From a virus, in the IMG/VR virus record IMGVR_UViG_3300014320_000001, positions 1 to 25,875 of that record: a stretch of DNA of 25,875 nt. One strand, given 5' to 3'. This document shows, piece by piece, positions 7,571 to 15,568 of the stretch. A program made the position numbers and the translations under genes. A model generated the notes under the pieces. The model ran no database searches and was not told where the DNA came from. It saw only the letters and a list, made by a program, of their open reading frames with translations. The first letter of the stretch is position 1. The number at the start of each line of letters is the position of its first letter.

Positions 7571-8342
7571 GTTAGAGAACGACGGTTCTGGAACAACCCT
7601 GGCCGATTTGGCCAGGGTCCTCAACCGTCTCCACCAGACGGACACGTTCGCCCTCGCGATCTGTGTTCCTTCTGGCATTATGCTCCACGCGGCGTTCGCC
7701 GTCGATCTGTTCGCTGTTGGCGTGAAGATGGGATTGGAGAAGGTTCCTCTCAAGCGTTATCGCAAGACGAGGGCTCCGATGTTGCTCAATAAGCAGTCAT
7801 CCCTGATTCACAGCTCGCGGCAGCAGCTCGTCGTTGACGCTATCCTGCAAGGTGCGACTCACATCCTCTTCGTAGATTCGGATCAAGCCTTTCCCCCCGA
7901 TACAGTTCATAGATTGGTGCGGCATGATAAGCTCATCGTCGGGGCCAACATCGTAACGAAGGAAATTCCGGCCCGGCCTTGCGCCGTGGGCCTTGACGGA
8001 AAGTACGTCTACACGGATCCTCAGTCGTCCGGCCTCGAACAGGTCGCCGTATTGGGTACAGGGTTGATGCTCATTAACACTCGCGTTTTCGGGATGATCG
8101 AGCCTCCTCTCTTCCTCATGCCCTATCTGCCAGAGACTAAGACATATCTAGGTGAAGACGTATACTTCTCTCGAAAGGCCCGCGAAGCTGGCATTCCGAT
8201 CTTCGTCGATCACGACCTCTCGAAGCTCGTCGGCCACATCGGCCAGTTCCAGTATTTTCACGATCACGTCGGGGAGAAGATTTCGGAGGCGGTCGAAGAG
8301 CTTGAAGCCGCCGTCAACCTTCGCCCGGTTACGATGGAATAG
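7557..8342 (+). CDS. GT-A-type glycosyltransferase-like protein
   Basis: The reading frame is open from 7473, but a GTG at 7557 (261 aa) is the better start: GGAAA lies about 8 nt upstream and the overlap with the small basic gene drops to 14 bp. The fold marker is the first strand FALAICVPSG, then LIHSSRQQLVVDAILQG and the metal site FVDSDQAFPP with Asp107-Ser-Asp109 (the DXD role). Later come GTGLMLINTRVF, GEDVYFSRKAREAG and the HDLSKLVGHIGQ end. This order matches phage-encoded nucleotide-sugar transferases of the GT-A fold. The sugar and the acceptor are unknown. The place between capsid and fibre genes suggests glycosylation of a virion protein or of host surface polysaccharide. Its stop TAG forms part of the next ribosome site. 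Confidence 0.8.
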   Translation: MQPRELENDGSGTTLADLARVLNRLHQTDTFALAICVPSGIMLHAAFAVDLFAVGVKMGLEKVPLKRYRKTRAPMLLNKQSSLIHSSRQQLVVDAILQGATHILFVDSDQAFPPDTVHRLVRHDKLIVGANIVTKEIPARPCAVGLDGKYVYTDPQSSGLEQVAVLGTGLMLINTRVFGMIEPPLFLMPYLPETKTYLGEDVYFSRKAREAGIPIFVDHDLSKLVGHIGQFQYFHDHVGEKISEAVEELEAAVNLRPVTME

Positions 8343-8352
8343 GAGTTAAAAA

Positions 8353-8799
8353 ATGGCAGCGCTGTCAGATTATCTCGAAAACAAACTCATTGATTTTACC
8401 CTGAGGGGGCAGGCTTTCGCTCAGCCTACTAGTGTCTATTTCGGTCTACTGACTTCGGCGCCAAGCGATGCCGGGGGCGGCACAGAAGTATCGCTCACCG
8501 GCACAGCCTACGCTAGAGTTCAGGTAAACTGCACTCTGGCGAATTTCGCCGGTACGCAGTCAGCCGGCTCAACCGCAGCCTCGACAGGGACATCGGGCCA
8601 GACTAGTAATAACGGGCCAGTTACGTTTGGGGTTCCTACCGCGAACTGGGGTACGATTACCCACATAGGTATCTATGACTCGGTTACGGGCGGAAACCTT
8701 CTGGTTTGGGGCGCCCTGGCTCAGTCAAAAACCGTGAACAACGGTGATGCCGCTCCATCCTTCGCGGCGGGTTCTTTCGTTTTCCAGATTGACAACTAA
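8353..8799 (+). CDS. Small phage structural protein (fibre-associated)
   Basis: This 148-aa protein begins MAALSDYLENKLIDFTLRG and then VYFGLLTSAPSD. That start matches a widespread phage structural protein in which a short N-terminal helix is followed by a beta-sandwich (here Gly/Thr/Ser-rich, with ITHIGIYDS and GNLLVWGAL). It is often found with fibre genes. The TAGGAGTTAA box upstream is identical to that of the capsid gene, which suggests high translation. It may decorate the capsid or trimerise on the fibre. The precise role is not known. Confidence 0.75.
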   Translation: MAALSDYLENKLIDFTLRGQAFAQPTSVYFGLLTSAPSDAGGGTEVSLTGTAYARVQVNCTLANFAGTQSAGSTAASTGTSGQTSNNGPVTFGVPTANWGTITHIGIYDSVTGGNLLVWGALAQSKTVNNGDAAPSFAAGSFVFQIDN

Positions 8800-8801
8800 T
8801 C

Positions 8802-9047
8802 ATGGCAGAGACAACTGTAACAATTCGAATCATAGCGACCGAATCTATTGTAGTCAGCCCCGACTTTCCATCTGAAATTCAAATGGCCGTCGGCAGTACT
8901 TACAACATCGGTCAATTTTTCTCACATTCGAGCCCTCTTCACTACAGTCTCGTTGAGCCGTCTACGCTCATCTCCGTAGCTGACGACGGAATTATCACGG
9001 CGCTTGCTGTTGGAGATGGTACAAGCCAACTTCGAGTATTTACTTAA
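8802..9047 (+). CDS. Ig-like (BIG2-type) small virion protein
   Basis: This 81-aa protein is made of beta strands. The pattern PSEIQMAVGSTYNI, then VEPSTLISVADDGIITALAVGDG, is the signature of a bacterial Ig-like domain: a sequence like vsVddnGvVtAlavGtatI. Only one domain is present. It has no ribosome site and starts 2 nt after the previous stop. Its own stop overlaps the next ATG (TAATG), so it looks like a translationally coupled accessory to the propeller protein. It is probably a surface-decoration or attachment domain encoded separately. Confidence 0.75.
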   Translation: MAETTVTIRIIATESIVVSPDFPSEIQMAVGSTYNIGQFFSHSSPLHYSLVEPSTLISVADDGIITALAVGDGTSQLRVFT

Positions 9048-11392
9048 TGGCGATCGCAGTTTCAGCGCCGTTTACGATTCAGGTATCGGACGCTGCTCCG
9101 GGTCCTGCTCCAGCAGGATGGGAGGAGCTTCCAGGCACGAGTCTGTCTAGTGCCTGGGCGACGCTGTGCGCTAGCTATGGTCTTCCTACTACCATCACCG
9201 GAGTTGGTGGTGATATGCAGAGGGGATTTGCCGCCTGGAATTCCGGGTGCGTAGACACGGCGCGCAATAAGTTCGTTGCACCGCGTTGGGGAGGACATGC
9301 GGATTGGGCTGGAAATCAGGTCTTAACTTTCGATCTCACAACCCATCAGTGGGAGATGCCGCAGCCGTTCGTCAATAACTACCCCACCGCTCCGATCAAG
9401 ATTGGAGGTTTGCAAGTTGGCGAGCAGGTCAGCCCGGTGTACTTGGATGGTTCTCCATCCTCGATGCATACCTATAACTCCGTTGAATACATCCCGACGA
9501 TGGATCGGGTTATCTCTCTTGGTGGGAGTTGGTGGTCTGGCGCCGGGGAGAGTATTCCACGAGTAATGGAGTGGAACGGTACAAACGTTGTAGCTACCAG
9601 CACACCAGCAACGCTTGCGTTTTTCTGGAATCCTGGCGCAGCGCCAGGCCCAAGCGCATGGGAAGCGAAGACCCCTGTTCCCTATCCTAGTGACCTCCAA
9701 GGATCTGCAAGACAGGTTGTGTGGGACCCTGTTCTAGAACGTGTGTGGTATCGCAGGACCTCGTCTTGGTATCTATACGATCCAGCAACCGATACCTACG
9801 TGAATCCTACAGGGCGTTCGGCGGTCAATGTACCAATTCCTGGGGGGAACTATCTCTGTGCGACGGTATGCTTGGACAACGTGAACCGAAGGCTATTCAC
9901 GCTCTGGTTCCAAGACATCACCACGGTTGGGATTCAGATGATGGATCTCAACATTCCTGATGCTAACGAGGTTTCCTTAGGTGTTGCGACCGCCGACGTT
10001 TCCTACGGGCATCCTGTCGTTTCCTATGAGGGATTGGGTGCTTTCTACGACGAAGATAGCGATAAGATCGTCCTCTACGGCAGAAACCCAACTACCGGCA
10101 AGGGCGTGCTCTATCAAGCAACGCCAGAGGTAGGGTTTACTTGGGAGATGGTTGCCCCAGCGACTAGCCCGGAGCCTCCAGCTCCTGCTCAACAAGGAGT
10201 TTGGAAACGCTTCTTCAAGCACGGTAGTTATTATTATCTTATCCATCCGAGCTGGACGCAGAACGTCTGGAGGTTTAACCCAAGCATTTCCTCTGGGGTG
10301 GGAAGTTGGAATACGTTTGCAGCGCCGGCATTGATGATTAACGCGGGCGTCACGTCGCTCAAGCAAGCATCGTGGGAATACTGTACCTGGGACAACAGGA
10401 TCTATCAGGCTGGCGGAGACCTCATCTCTACCGAGGACGGCGGGCGCATGATCTTCGCGCTCGACCCAGTAGACCATTCGTGGGAGATGATTCAGGATCG
10501 CGATGATTACGCTGGAGTTCCGTTCTCTGAGCTGCCGCCAACGGGCGACTGCTACACTTGGGTATGGAACGAAGCCACTAATAGGTTTTGCTTCGCCTTT
10601 GGCTTCAACTTTTCATACAGCGCGACGACTAACCCGGACGTGCGCTATCAAGCGCAATTTGATCCGGTAACTCGTACTTGGGGAAACAAGTGGACGCCTT
10701 ATCTTATGGGCGGCGGCGAGCCGAGCGGTCACGGCGACTACGACTCAGGCACGCAGCGCGTCATCAAGTGGGCTAATGGTTCTGATCCTACGATGTGGCA
10801 CATGGACTTCGATGCGCAGACGGTTGACAGATACAACCAGAGCGGTCAAGGGCCAGGAACTGGACTCCAGACGGAGCCCTATGGGAGCACGGATTTCGGC
10901 ACCTTTGGACGCAGGGTCGAGTACCGCGTTGATGCTGCCAGCAGACGGATGTGGTGGCATTGCCCGTGGAACGGGAAGCTGCATTACTGGCATCTCGATA
11001 ACCATCAGTGGATATTTGTCGACCAGAACCCAGTCACGCCTTCGTCGCTCTACACGATGCCGAGTTACACCTCTGCTACGCAGCAATATCAACTAGGTTA
11101 TGCCGCGCTTAATCAATCCGGGTACACGGTTGGCGCGCTATGCTGGACCGGGACTAGGCTTTTGATCCCGATTATCCTGTCGTATTCCGGTGCGCGGGTT
11201 TTCCAGCTTGTAGCCTACACGCCGAGCACGGCAACCTGGGATCTGCTCTGGGAGGATCTGACTCCTGAGTACCCAACGCATCAGCCGCAAATTCCGCACG
11301 GCGAGCGGACGGTATGGGACCCTGTTAACCGGCGTATGTATATGTTTGGCCGGACGTTCTCAACCAATTTCTGGTACTGGCAGGAGCCGTAA
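9047..11392 (+). CDS. Kelch/galactose-oxidase-like beta-propeller tail protein
   Basis: This 781-aa protein carries repeated blade-like units. One reads PRWGGHADWAGNQVLTFD followed by THQWE; others include VISLGGSWWSG, LYDPATDTYV, YEGLGAFYDEDSDKIVLYG, VWNEATNRFCFAFG and WDPVNRRMYMFG. Gly-Gly near the start of a blade and a Trp after the last strand are kelch/galactose-oxidase features. Residues 1-22 are a short linker (PGPAPAGWEELPGT). There is no signal peptide, so the protein probably stays cytoplasmic until it joins the virion. Likely roles are receptor or glycan binding on the tail. Copper-binding residues of true galactose oxidase cannot be assigned. It starts in a TAATG overlap with the Ig-like gene. 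Confidence 0.8.
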   Translation: MAIAVSAPFTIQVSDAAPGPAPAGWEELPGTSLSSAWATLCASYGLPTTITGVGGDMQRGFAAWNSGCVDTARNKFVAPRWGGHADWAGNQVLTFDLTTHQWEMPQPFVNNYPTAPIKIGGLQVGEQVSPVYLDGSPSSMHTYNSVEYIPTMDRVISLGGSWWSGAGESIPRVMEWNGTNVVATSTPATLAFFWNPGAAPGPSAWEAKTPVPYPSDLQGSARQVVWDPVLERVWYRRTSSWYLYDPATDTYVNPTGRSAVNVPIPGGNYLCATVCLDNVNRRLFTLWFQDITTVGIQMMDLNIPDANEVSLGVATADVSYGHPVVSYEGLGAFYDEDSDKIVLYGRNPTTGKGVLYQATPEVGFTWEMVAPATSPEPPAPAQQGVWKRFFKHGSYYYLIHPSWTQNVWRFNPSISSGVGSWNTFAAPALMINAGVTSLKQASWEYCTWDNRIYQAGGDLISTEDGGRMIFALDPVDHSWEMIQDRDDYAGVPFSELPPTGDCYTWVWNEATNRFCFAFGFNFSYSATTNPDVRYQAQFDPVTRTWGNKWTPYLMGGGEPSGHGDYDSGTQRVIKWANGSDPTMWHMDFDAQTVDRYNQSGQGPGTGLQTEPYGSTDFGTFGRRVEYRVDAASRRMWWHCPWNGKLHYWHLDNHQWIFVDQNPVTPSSLYTMPSYTSATQQYQLGYAALNQSGYTVGALCWTGTRLLIPIILSYSGARVFQLVAYTPSTATWDLLWEDLTPEYPTHQPQIPHGERTVWDPVNRRMYMFGRTFSTNFWYWQEP

Positions 11393-12061
11393 ATGCCTAC
11401 ATTCGTTTCAGCGAATGCTGCAGGCGGCATTCCCGGAAGCAGCAGGACACTTTCCTTCACTGTCAGCGGTGGTACGGACCGTTTACTTGCTATTTTCGCC
11501 ACTCAAACGGGCGCGTTAGAGAGTATCACAGGCGCAACCTATAATGGCATAGCGATGACGGCCAACGCACAGGCTGTTGTTGGAGGAATTCGAAACTATA
11601 GACTGTTTCATCTCGCGGCTCCTACCACTGGCACGCATGATGCAGTTGTTACGTATGCTGGATCTTGCACGCCGGTATTTCTAATAGCGGAATGGACGGG
11701 CGTCCATCAAACTGTGCCTGTTTCTAACGTCATCAACGCTGATAACGCTGCCAACCAGTTTCTCCTTTCCTGGCCTGGCAGCAGCAGTGCTGGTTATTTA
11801 GCCGCGATGGCGACTACTGGTGGTGGATCAGAAGATTTTGTAGCGTGGACCTCTCCAGCGAGTGAACTCCTCCACCAAAAAACTAACATAGACGGGGCAA
11901 TCGGCGCGATTACAGTTGCTGGAGAAACTTCAATCTCCGTATCCGTTACAGGCACTACTACTGGAACCTGCCGAGGGACAGCCTTTAACATTAATTCTCC
12001 CGGAACAGTGGCCCCGAAGGCCCTAATTCTCCGCATGATGATGGAGAGGAACAACGCATGA
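11393..12061 (+). CDS. Beta-sandwich tail-fibre protein, paralogous to N-terminus of the 912-aa protein
   Basis: This 222-aa protein has the order LSFTVSGGTDRLLAIFATQTG, then ITGATYNGIAMT, YRLFHLAAPTTGTHDAVVTY and FLIAEWTGVHQ, ending in a Thr-rich strand region and a short basic tail. The same order (long Ser/Thr strand, LMLVGVAWG, VVWYRLDNPSTGTHDITFDY, VVTFTDAN) occurs in residues 1-215 of the 912-aa protein downstream. The two are therefore copies of one domain. The motif YRLxxPxTGTHDxxxxY is common in phage and environmental surface proteins. A carbohydrate- or receptor-binding beta-sandwich is likely. AGGAG lies 7 nt upstream of the start. Confidence 0.75.
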   Translation: MPTFVSANAAGGIPGSSRTLSFTVSGGTDRLLAIFATQTGALESITGATYNGIAMTANAQAVVGGIRNYRLFHLAAPTTGTHDAVVTYAGSCTPVFLIAEWTGVHQTVPVSNVINADNAANQFLLSWPGSSSAGYLAAMATTGGGSEDFVAWTSPASELLHQKTNIDGAIGAITVAGETSISVSVTGTTTGTCRGTAFNINSPGTVAPKALILRMMMERNNA

Positions 12062-12630
12062 AAATCCTGAAACAAAGTACTGCGAAGAGCATTCTTGTCG
12101 GGCCATTTCTCGACAGTACGACTCTCGCACCAATGACTTCTATTACGGTGACAGGTATAGATTTAGATATCTATAAGAATTCAGTCACTGCAACGAACCT
12201 AACCATCACGGCCAGCGGTGGTGTTAACGACATGGCTCATGTCGTTAATGGCTATTACAGTCTTGAACTAACGACAGGCAACGTTGATACGTTGGGAGAG
12301 TTTATCGTAACGGCGAACGTTTCGGGAGCTCTGCCGCTTCGGCAGGATTATACAGTTCTCCCTGCTAACGTCGCGGATTCGTTAATCAGTACGGATAAGC
12401 TTCAAGTCGATCTTGTTGAAACTACCCTTACAGTTTCTGAACCCGGCGGTCCTCCGAACTGGTCATCGACTGTTATTCAAGCTCTCAGCTGGATGCTAGC
12501 AAAGAGCCTTAACAAGATGACCTCAACCGGAACGACCGAGACGTTACGCAATTCTGCTGACGATGCAACAATTGCTACGGCGTCCCATTCAGATGATGGG
12601 ACTACTTTCACCCGTAATATTTGGAGTTAA
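12058..12630 (+). CDS. Phage tail-fibre-associated structural protein
   Basis: This 190-aa protein starts KILKQSTAKSILVGPFLDS, continues with a beta-rich part (VTGIDLDIYKNSVTA, HVVNGYYSLELTTGNVDTLGEF) and has LPANVADSLISTDKLQVDLVE at about residues 102-122. The xxVxDSLxxxTDxLQVDxVE block recurs in many phage virion proteins and usually follows an Ig-like N-terminal domain. It overlaps the preceding gene as ATGA and has a strong GGAGAGGAA ribosome site. I infer a receptor-binding or baseplate accessory role. The C-terminus (MLAKSLNKM) is helical and may mediate trimerisation. Confidence 0.7.
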   Translation: MKILKQSTAKSILVGPFLDSTTLAPMTSITVTGIDLDIYKNSVTATNLTITASGGVNDMAHVVNGYYSLELTTGNVDTLGEFIVTANVSGALPLRQDYTVLPANVADSLISTDKLQVDLVETTLTVSEPGGPPNWSSTVIQALSWMLAKSLNKMTSTGTTETLRNSADDATIATASHSDDGTTFTRNIWS

Positions 12631-12632
12631 GA

Positions 12633-13055
12633 ATGGCAACGTTTAATAAATTCGAAGTGCTTAGTGAGCATCTTGCCGAGGGCGTGCATCAGCTTCAGGC
12701 AGCCGGCCACACGCTGGAATGCTATCTGTCGAATACAGTCCCGTCAGCGGCGGGCGACTCGGTAAAGGCCGATCTGGCCGAGATTACCAATCAAAACGGC
12801 TACGCGGCACCAGCCGATACGCAGAACGATACGTCGAGGGCAGGCGCAGTGACCTCTGTCGTCGGGACGGATATCGTGCTGACCTCGACCGGGGCCGGTT
12901 TCGGGCCTTTTCAGTATGTCGTCCTCCAGAACACTACGCCGACATCCCCACTTGATCCGCTGATCGGCTGGTGGAACTACGGTTCTGCCATTACCCCTGC
13001 TGGGGGTGAGACATTCACGATCAACTTCGGCACGAGTATGTTTACAGTAACATGA
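12633..13055 (+). CDS. Small phage structural protein
   Basis: This 140-aa protein starts MATFNKFEVLSEHLAEGVH, followed by LECYLSNTVPSAAGDSVKADLAEI and NGYAAPAD. That plan (short helix, strand, then the NGY turn) belongs to a family common in phage virion operons. It differs from the 148-aa protein at 8353 but has a similar role in the operon. The reading frame extends four codons upstream to a TTG, but GGAG lies 6 nt before the ATG at 12633, so that start is preferred. The leader TTGGAGTTAAGA resembles those of the capsid gene and the 8353 gene. Confidence 0.75.
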   Translation: MATFNKFEVLSEHLAEGVHQLQAAGHTLECYLSNTVPSAAGDSVKADLAEITNQNGYAAPADTQNDTSRAGAVTSVVGTDIVLTSTGAGFGPFQYVVLQNTTPTSPLDPLIGWWNYGSAITPAGGETFTINFGTSMFTVT

Positions 13056-13312
13056 TTGTCCTTCTTACCGGTCAGGATTTGAGAGAGCGCTTCGCACATC
13101 TGCGTCATCGCGCAGATGTGCTGAAGTGCTGTGGGATCGTCGATAACCTTCGAATTATAGAATACGACAACCATAATCTGCGGGCGATATGCATTAAATG
13201 CTATCGTAAGCATAGAATCCTGACTGCTGAACCTGGTCATGTTGGGGCGCAAAAGGTGGAGTCGGAACTTCCTACCCTCCTTACGAAAGATAAGAAATGG
13301 TCATCGAGCTGA
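13052..13312 (+). CDS. Small Cys-containing protein, 86 aa
   Basis: This gene overlaps both neighbours (ATGA at its start, 16 bp at its end), which favours it being real. The protein begins MIVLLTGQDLRERFAHLRHRA and has Cys26-Cys27 and a C-x-x-C pair (CIKC, about 47-50). That could form a small zinc site, although two Cys pairs with one adjacent pair is not a standard ribbon. A 15-bp hairpin (13090-13126) lies inside its reading frame. I do not recognise a family. It lies between two structural proteins and is probably a small virion or assembly factor. Confidence 0.6.
   Translation: MIVLLTGQDLRERFAHLRHRADVLKCCGIVDNLRIIEYDNHNLRAICIKCYRKHRILTAEPGHVGAQKVESELPTLLTKDKKWSSS
13090..13126. repeat. 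Long perfect hairpin inside the 86-aa gene
   Basis: GCACATCTGCG (13094-13104), a 6-base loop (TCATCG) and CGCAGATGTGC (13111-13121) form a perfect 11-bp stem. CTTC (13090-13093) also pairs with GAAG (13123-13126) across a single bulged T, giving about 15 pairs. No T tract follows, so it is not a simple terminator. It would fold in the message just after the start of the gene. Confidence 0.75.
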
Positions 13313-13644
13313 GATACGGTATTAAAGCTGCGTATGTGCTGGATGCCCAATCTGGAACTTTGGCCCTCACGGGCCAGGCTGCTACGCTGGAACATGGTGG
13401 ATCTAGTGGCGGCGAGCACATCATCAGCGATTCGACGCTATCAGGAGCTGACCAAGGGGTCTATCAGGAACTCTATCTCGATGGAACGTCGGATACCGAG
13501 GTTGTGACCGATCTAGTGAATGATCAGCTCTTCATCGACACGTCGGGATTTTCTGTCGGGACTCATTACCTGAATATCTGGTTCCGCGAAAGCGTATCAG
13601 GCGATGAGTCAGAAAAGGTGCCATATACCTATGTCAAGAGCTAG
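13297..13644 (+). CDS. Small beta-rich structural protein, 115 aa
   Basis: This 115-aa protein has the strands IELRYGIKAAYVLD, GTLALTGQAATLEHGG and QLFIDTSGFSVGTHYLNIWFRES. The last part resembles the closing strands of an Ig-like or fibronectin-like domain (GTHYLNIWF). It overlaps the 86-aa gene by 16 bp and the beta-helix gene by 14 bp. I infer an accessory surface domain of the fibre cassette. Family not recognised. Confidence 0.6.
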   Translation: MVIELRYGIKAAYVLDAQSGTLALTGQAATLEHGGSSGGEHIISDSTLSGADQGVYQELYLDGTSDTEVVTDLVNDQLFIDTSGFSVGTHYLNIWFRESVSGDESEKVPYTYVKS

Positions 13645-15568
13645 CCTTCTCCTTCTCATGCTCGTTCCATCTCTGGCATTCGGTCAGTTGTGGAGCGGGA
13701 TTATTGATCCCCCGAGGGCAACGGACTGGACCGCGGCGGGTGTTAGCGGCGGAATCCCGAAGCGCGAGACGATCTGCTCTTCACTCACGTCTAGCGCAAG
13801 CGCATCAACCATCAACAGCGCCATAGCGGGATGCCCGTCGGGACAAGTCGTCTTCCTGGCCGCAGGAACTTACACGCTTTCAGCGGGCATCACTCTCAAC
13901 AAATCCAACGTAACGCTACGTGGTGCAGGTGCCGATAAGACCATTCTCAACATTTCGGGGAACGTTGGGCAGGGGTGTCACATCGGTGATGGTCGCGTCT
14001 TTAATATTTGTCAAGGGTCTTCTAACATCGGGGTTGATAGCCCAGATAATACTGCGGTTTGGAGCGCGGGCTATTCGCAGGGTACGACTAACATTACCCT
14101 CAATGTCCACACAAACTTGACCGTTGGCAGCACAATCTGGCTCGATCAGCTCGACGACACAGCTGACGGGTATCCGGCTGCGGGCGATGTTTACATCTGC
14201 GACACAGCAGCTACGACTTGTTCCAATCAAGCTGGTGCTGCGGCGTATGCGCGGAGCGGACGGTCGCTAGTCGAAGGCCATGTGGTCACTGCTTGCGGAA
14301 CCTCTACACCGGGGGCGGCTTGTACTAGCAACAACGTGACTATCACACCTGGAATTATTAACCCGGTATTCCGTTCCGGTAGGTCCCCCGGGGCTTGGTG
14401 GGGTAACACAAGTAACGTCATCAATAATTCTGGGGTCGAGGATCTCACCATCAACATGACCCCCTGCTCTGGGTGCAGTGGTCTCTACATCATTAACGGG
14501 ACGAATGTGTGGGTGAAAGGCGTGCGTCTTATCAAGACCGATGCGAGTGGGTCTGAATGGCGCGGGTTCTTTACGGTTAACGCGGTTCGTGCTTCTGTCG
14601 TGGACAGTTACATCTACGGGGGTTCTTCCACCGAGATCATCTCATACTACAGCGCGTCTACGCACGTTACGACTGGACTGCTTTTCCAGAATAACATTCT
14701 GCACAACTGTCCAATTGGACTCGTGCCTAACAGCACGACACATGGGAGCGTGTTTGCCTATAACTATTCGGATAACGTAAGGACGGCCACCGTAGTTGAG
14801 CACGGCTTGACGACTTTCAATCTGTACGAGGGCAACGACTTCTCGAATTTCGTTAGCGACATCATCCATGCGCCTCACTTCTTCCTGACTCTCTTTCGCA
14901 ACCTATCCGATGGCACGCTGAACAATCCGGCCGTGGCGAACTGGCAGGACCAAGCGCCTTTTGCATTGCACTCGCTCGCGCGTTTCTACAACGTCATTGG
15001 GAACGTGAGCGACACCGGGCACACGACCAGCTATCAGGTCAATGAGCAGATTGGGCAGAACACCATCTTTGAGCTTGGTTGGAGGGGGACCGGATCAGGT
15101 GTAACGGTGAACAATGACCCGAACGTAGAGCGCACCTTGTACCGCTGGGGGAACTGGGACGACGTGACGAATGCGGTGCGGTGGTGCGGTAATTCAGGCA
15201 ACACCGGATGGAGCACGACCTGCTCGAGCACGAGCGAAGTGCCAACCGGGATCACGAACTACCCGCAATCCGTTCCGAGTACCGAGACGCTGCCGGCGAG
15301 CTTCTATCTTGGCAGCACGAGGCCAGCGTGGTTTGGATCGATCGCCTATCCACCCATCGGGCCTGATGTGTCGGGCGGCAACATCAGCGGATTCGGTGGG
15401 CACGCAAACAAGATCCCAGCAAAGGCGTGCTTCGACCTGATGAGTCAGGACAGCACCAACTTCAGCGGCACGAACGTGATTCATTTCCTTCCGCAACTGT
15501 GCTACGGCACGGGAAGCGGAGTGGCTCCGGGGGCACTGCCGTTCCCGGAGAACATCAGGACGCAATAA
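13631..15568 (+). CDS. Signal-peptide-bearing beta-helix protein (pectate-lyase-like)
   Basis: Of two possible ATGs (13604 and 13631), the second gives MSRASLLLLMLVPSLAFG followed by Gln, a clear Sec signal peptide with a charged start, hydrophobic core and Ala-Phe-Gly cleavage site. The mature protein is about 627 aa. It begins with a segment typical of pectin-lyase-like folds: STINSAIAGCPSGQVVFLAAGTYTL, given here as parts, then TLRGAGADKTIL. Many beta-helix turns follow (VWVKGVRLIK, LLFQNNILHN, YNVIGNVSD). Several Cys pairs (for example near residues 185, 220, 275 and 520) suit disulfides outside the cytoplasm. The fold suggests polysaccharide binding or degradation; catalytic residues cannot be assigned. 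It overlaps the preceding gene by 14 bp. Confidence 0.8.
   Translation: MSRASLLLLMLVPSLAFGQLWSGIIDPPRATDWTAAGVSGGIPKRETICSSLTSSASASTINSAIAGCPSGQVVFLAAGTYTLSAGITLNKSNVTLRGAGADKTILNISGNVGQGCHIGDGRVFNICQGSSNIGVDSPDNTAVWSAGYSQGTTNITLNVHTNLTVGSTIWLDQLDDTADGYPAAGDVYICDTAATTCSNQAGAAAYARSGRSLVEGHVVTACGTSTPGAACTSNNVTITPGIINPVFRSGRSPGAWWGNTSNVINNSGVEDLTINMTPCSGCSGLYIINGTNVWVKGVRLIKTDASGSEWRGFFTVNAVRASVVDSYIYGGSSTEIISYYSASTHVTTGLLFQNNILHNCPIGLVPNSTTHGSVFAYNYSDNVRTATVVEHGLTTFNLYEGNDFSNFVSDIIHAPHFFLTLFRNLSDGTLNNPAVANWQDQAPFALHSLARFYNVIGNVSDTGHTTSYQVNEQIGQNTIFELGWRGTGSGVTVNNDPNVERTLYRWGNWDDVTNAVRWCGNSGNTGWSTTCSSTSEVPTGITNYPQSVPSTETLPASFYLGSTRPAWFGSIAYPPIGPDVSGGNISGFGGHANKIPAKACFDLMSQDSTNFSGTNVIHFLPQLCYGTGSGVAPGALPFPENIRTQ

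Noticed and set aside
7401-9046. Programmed frameshift of tail-assembly chaperones
   Set aside because: No tape-measure gene or pair of overlapping helical genes with a slippery site is present after the capsid gene. All the small overlaps here are stop-start couplings.
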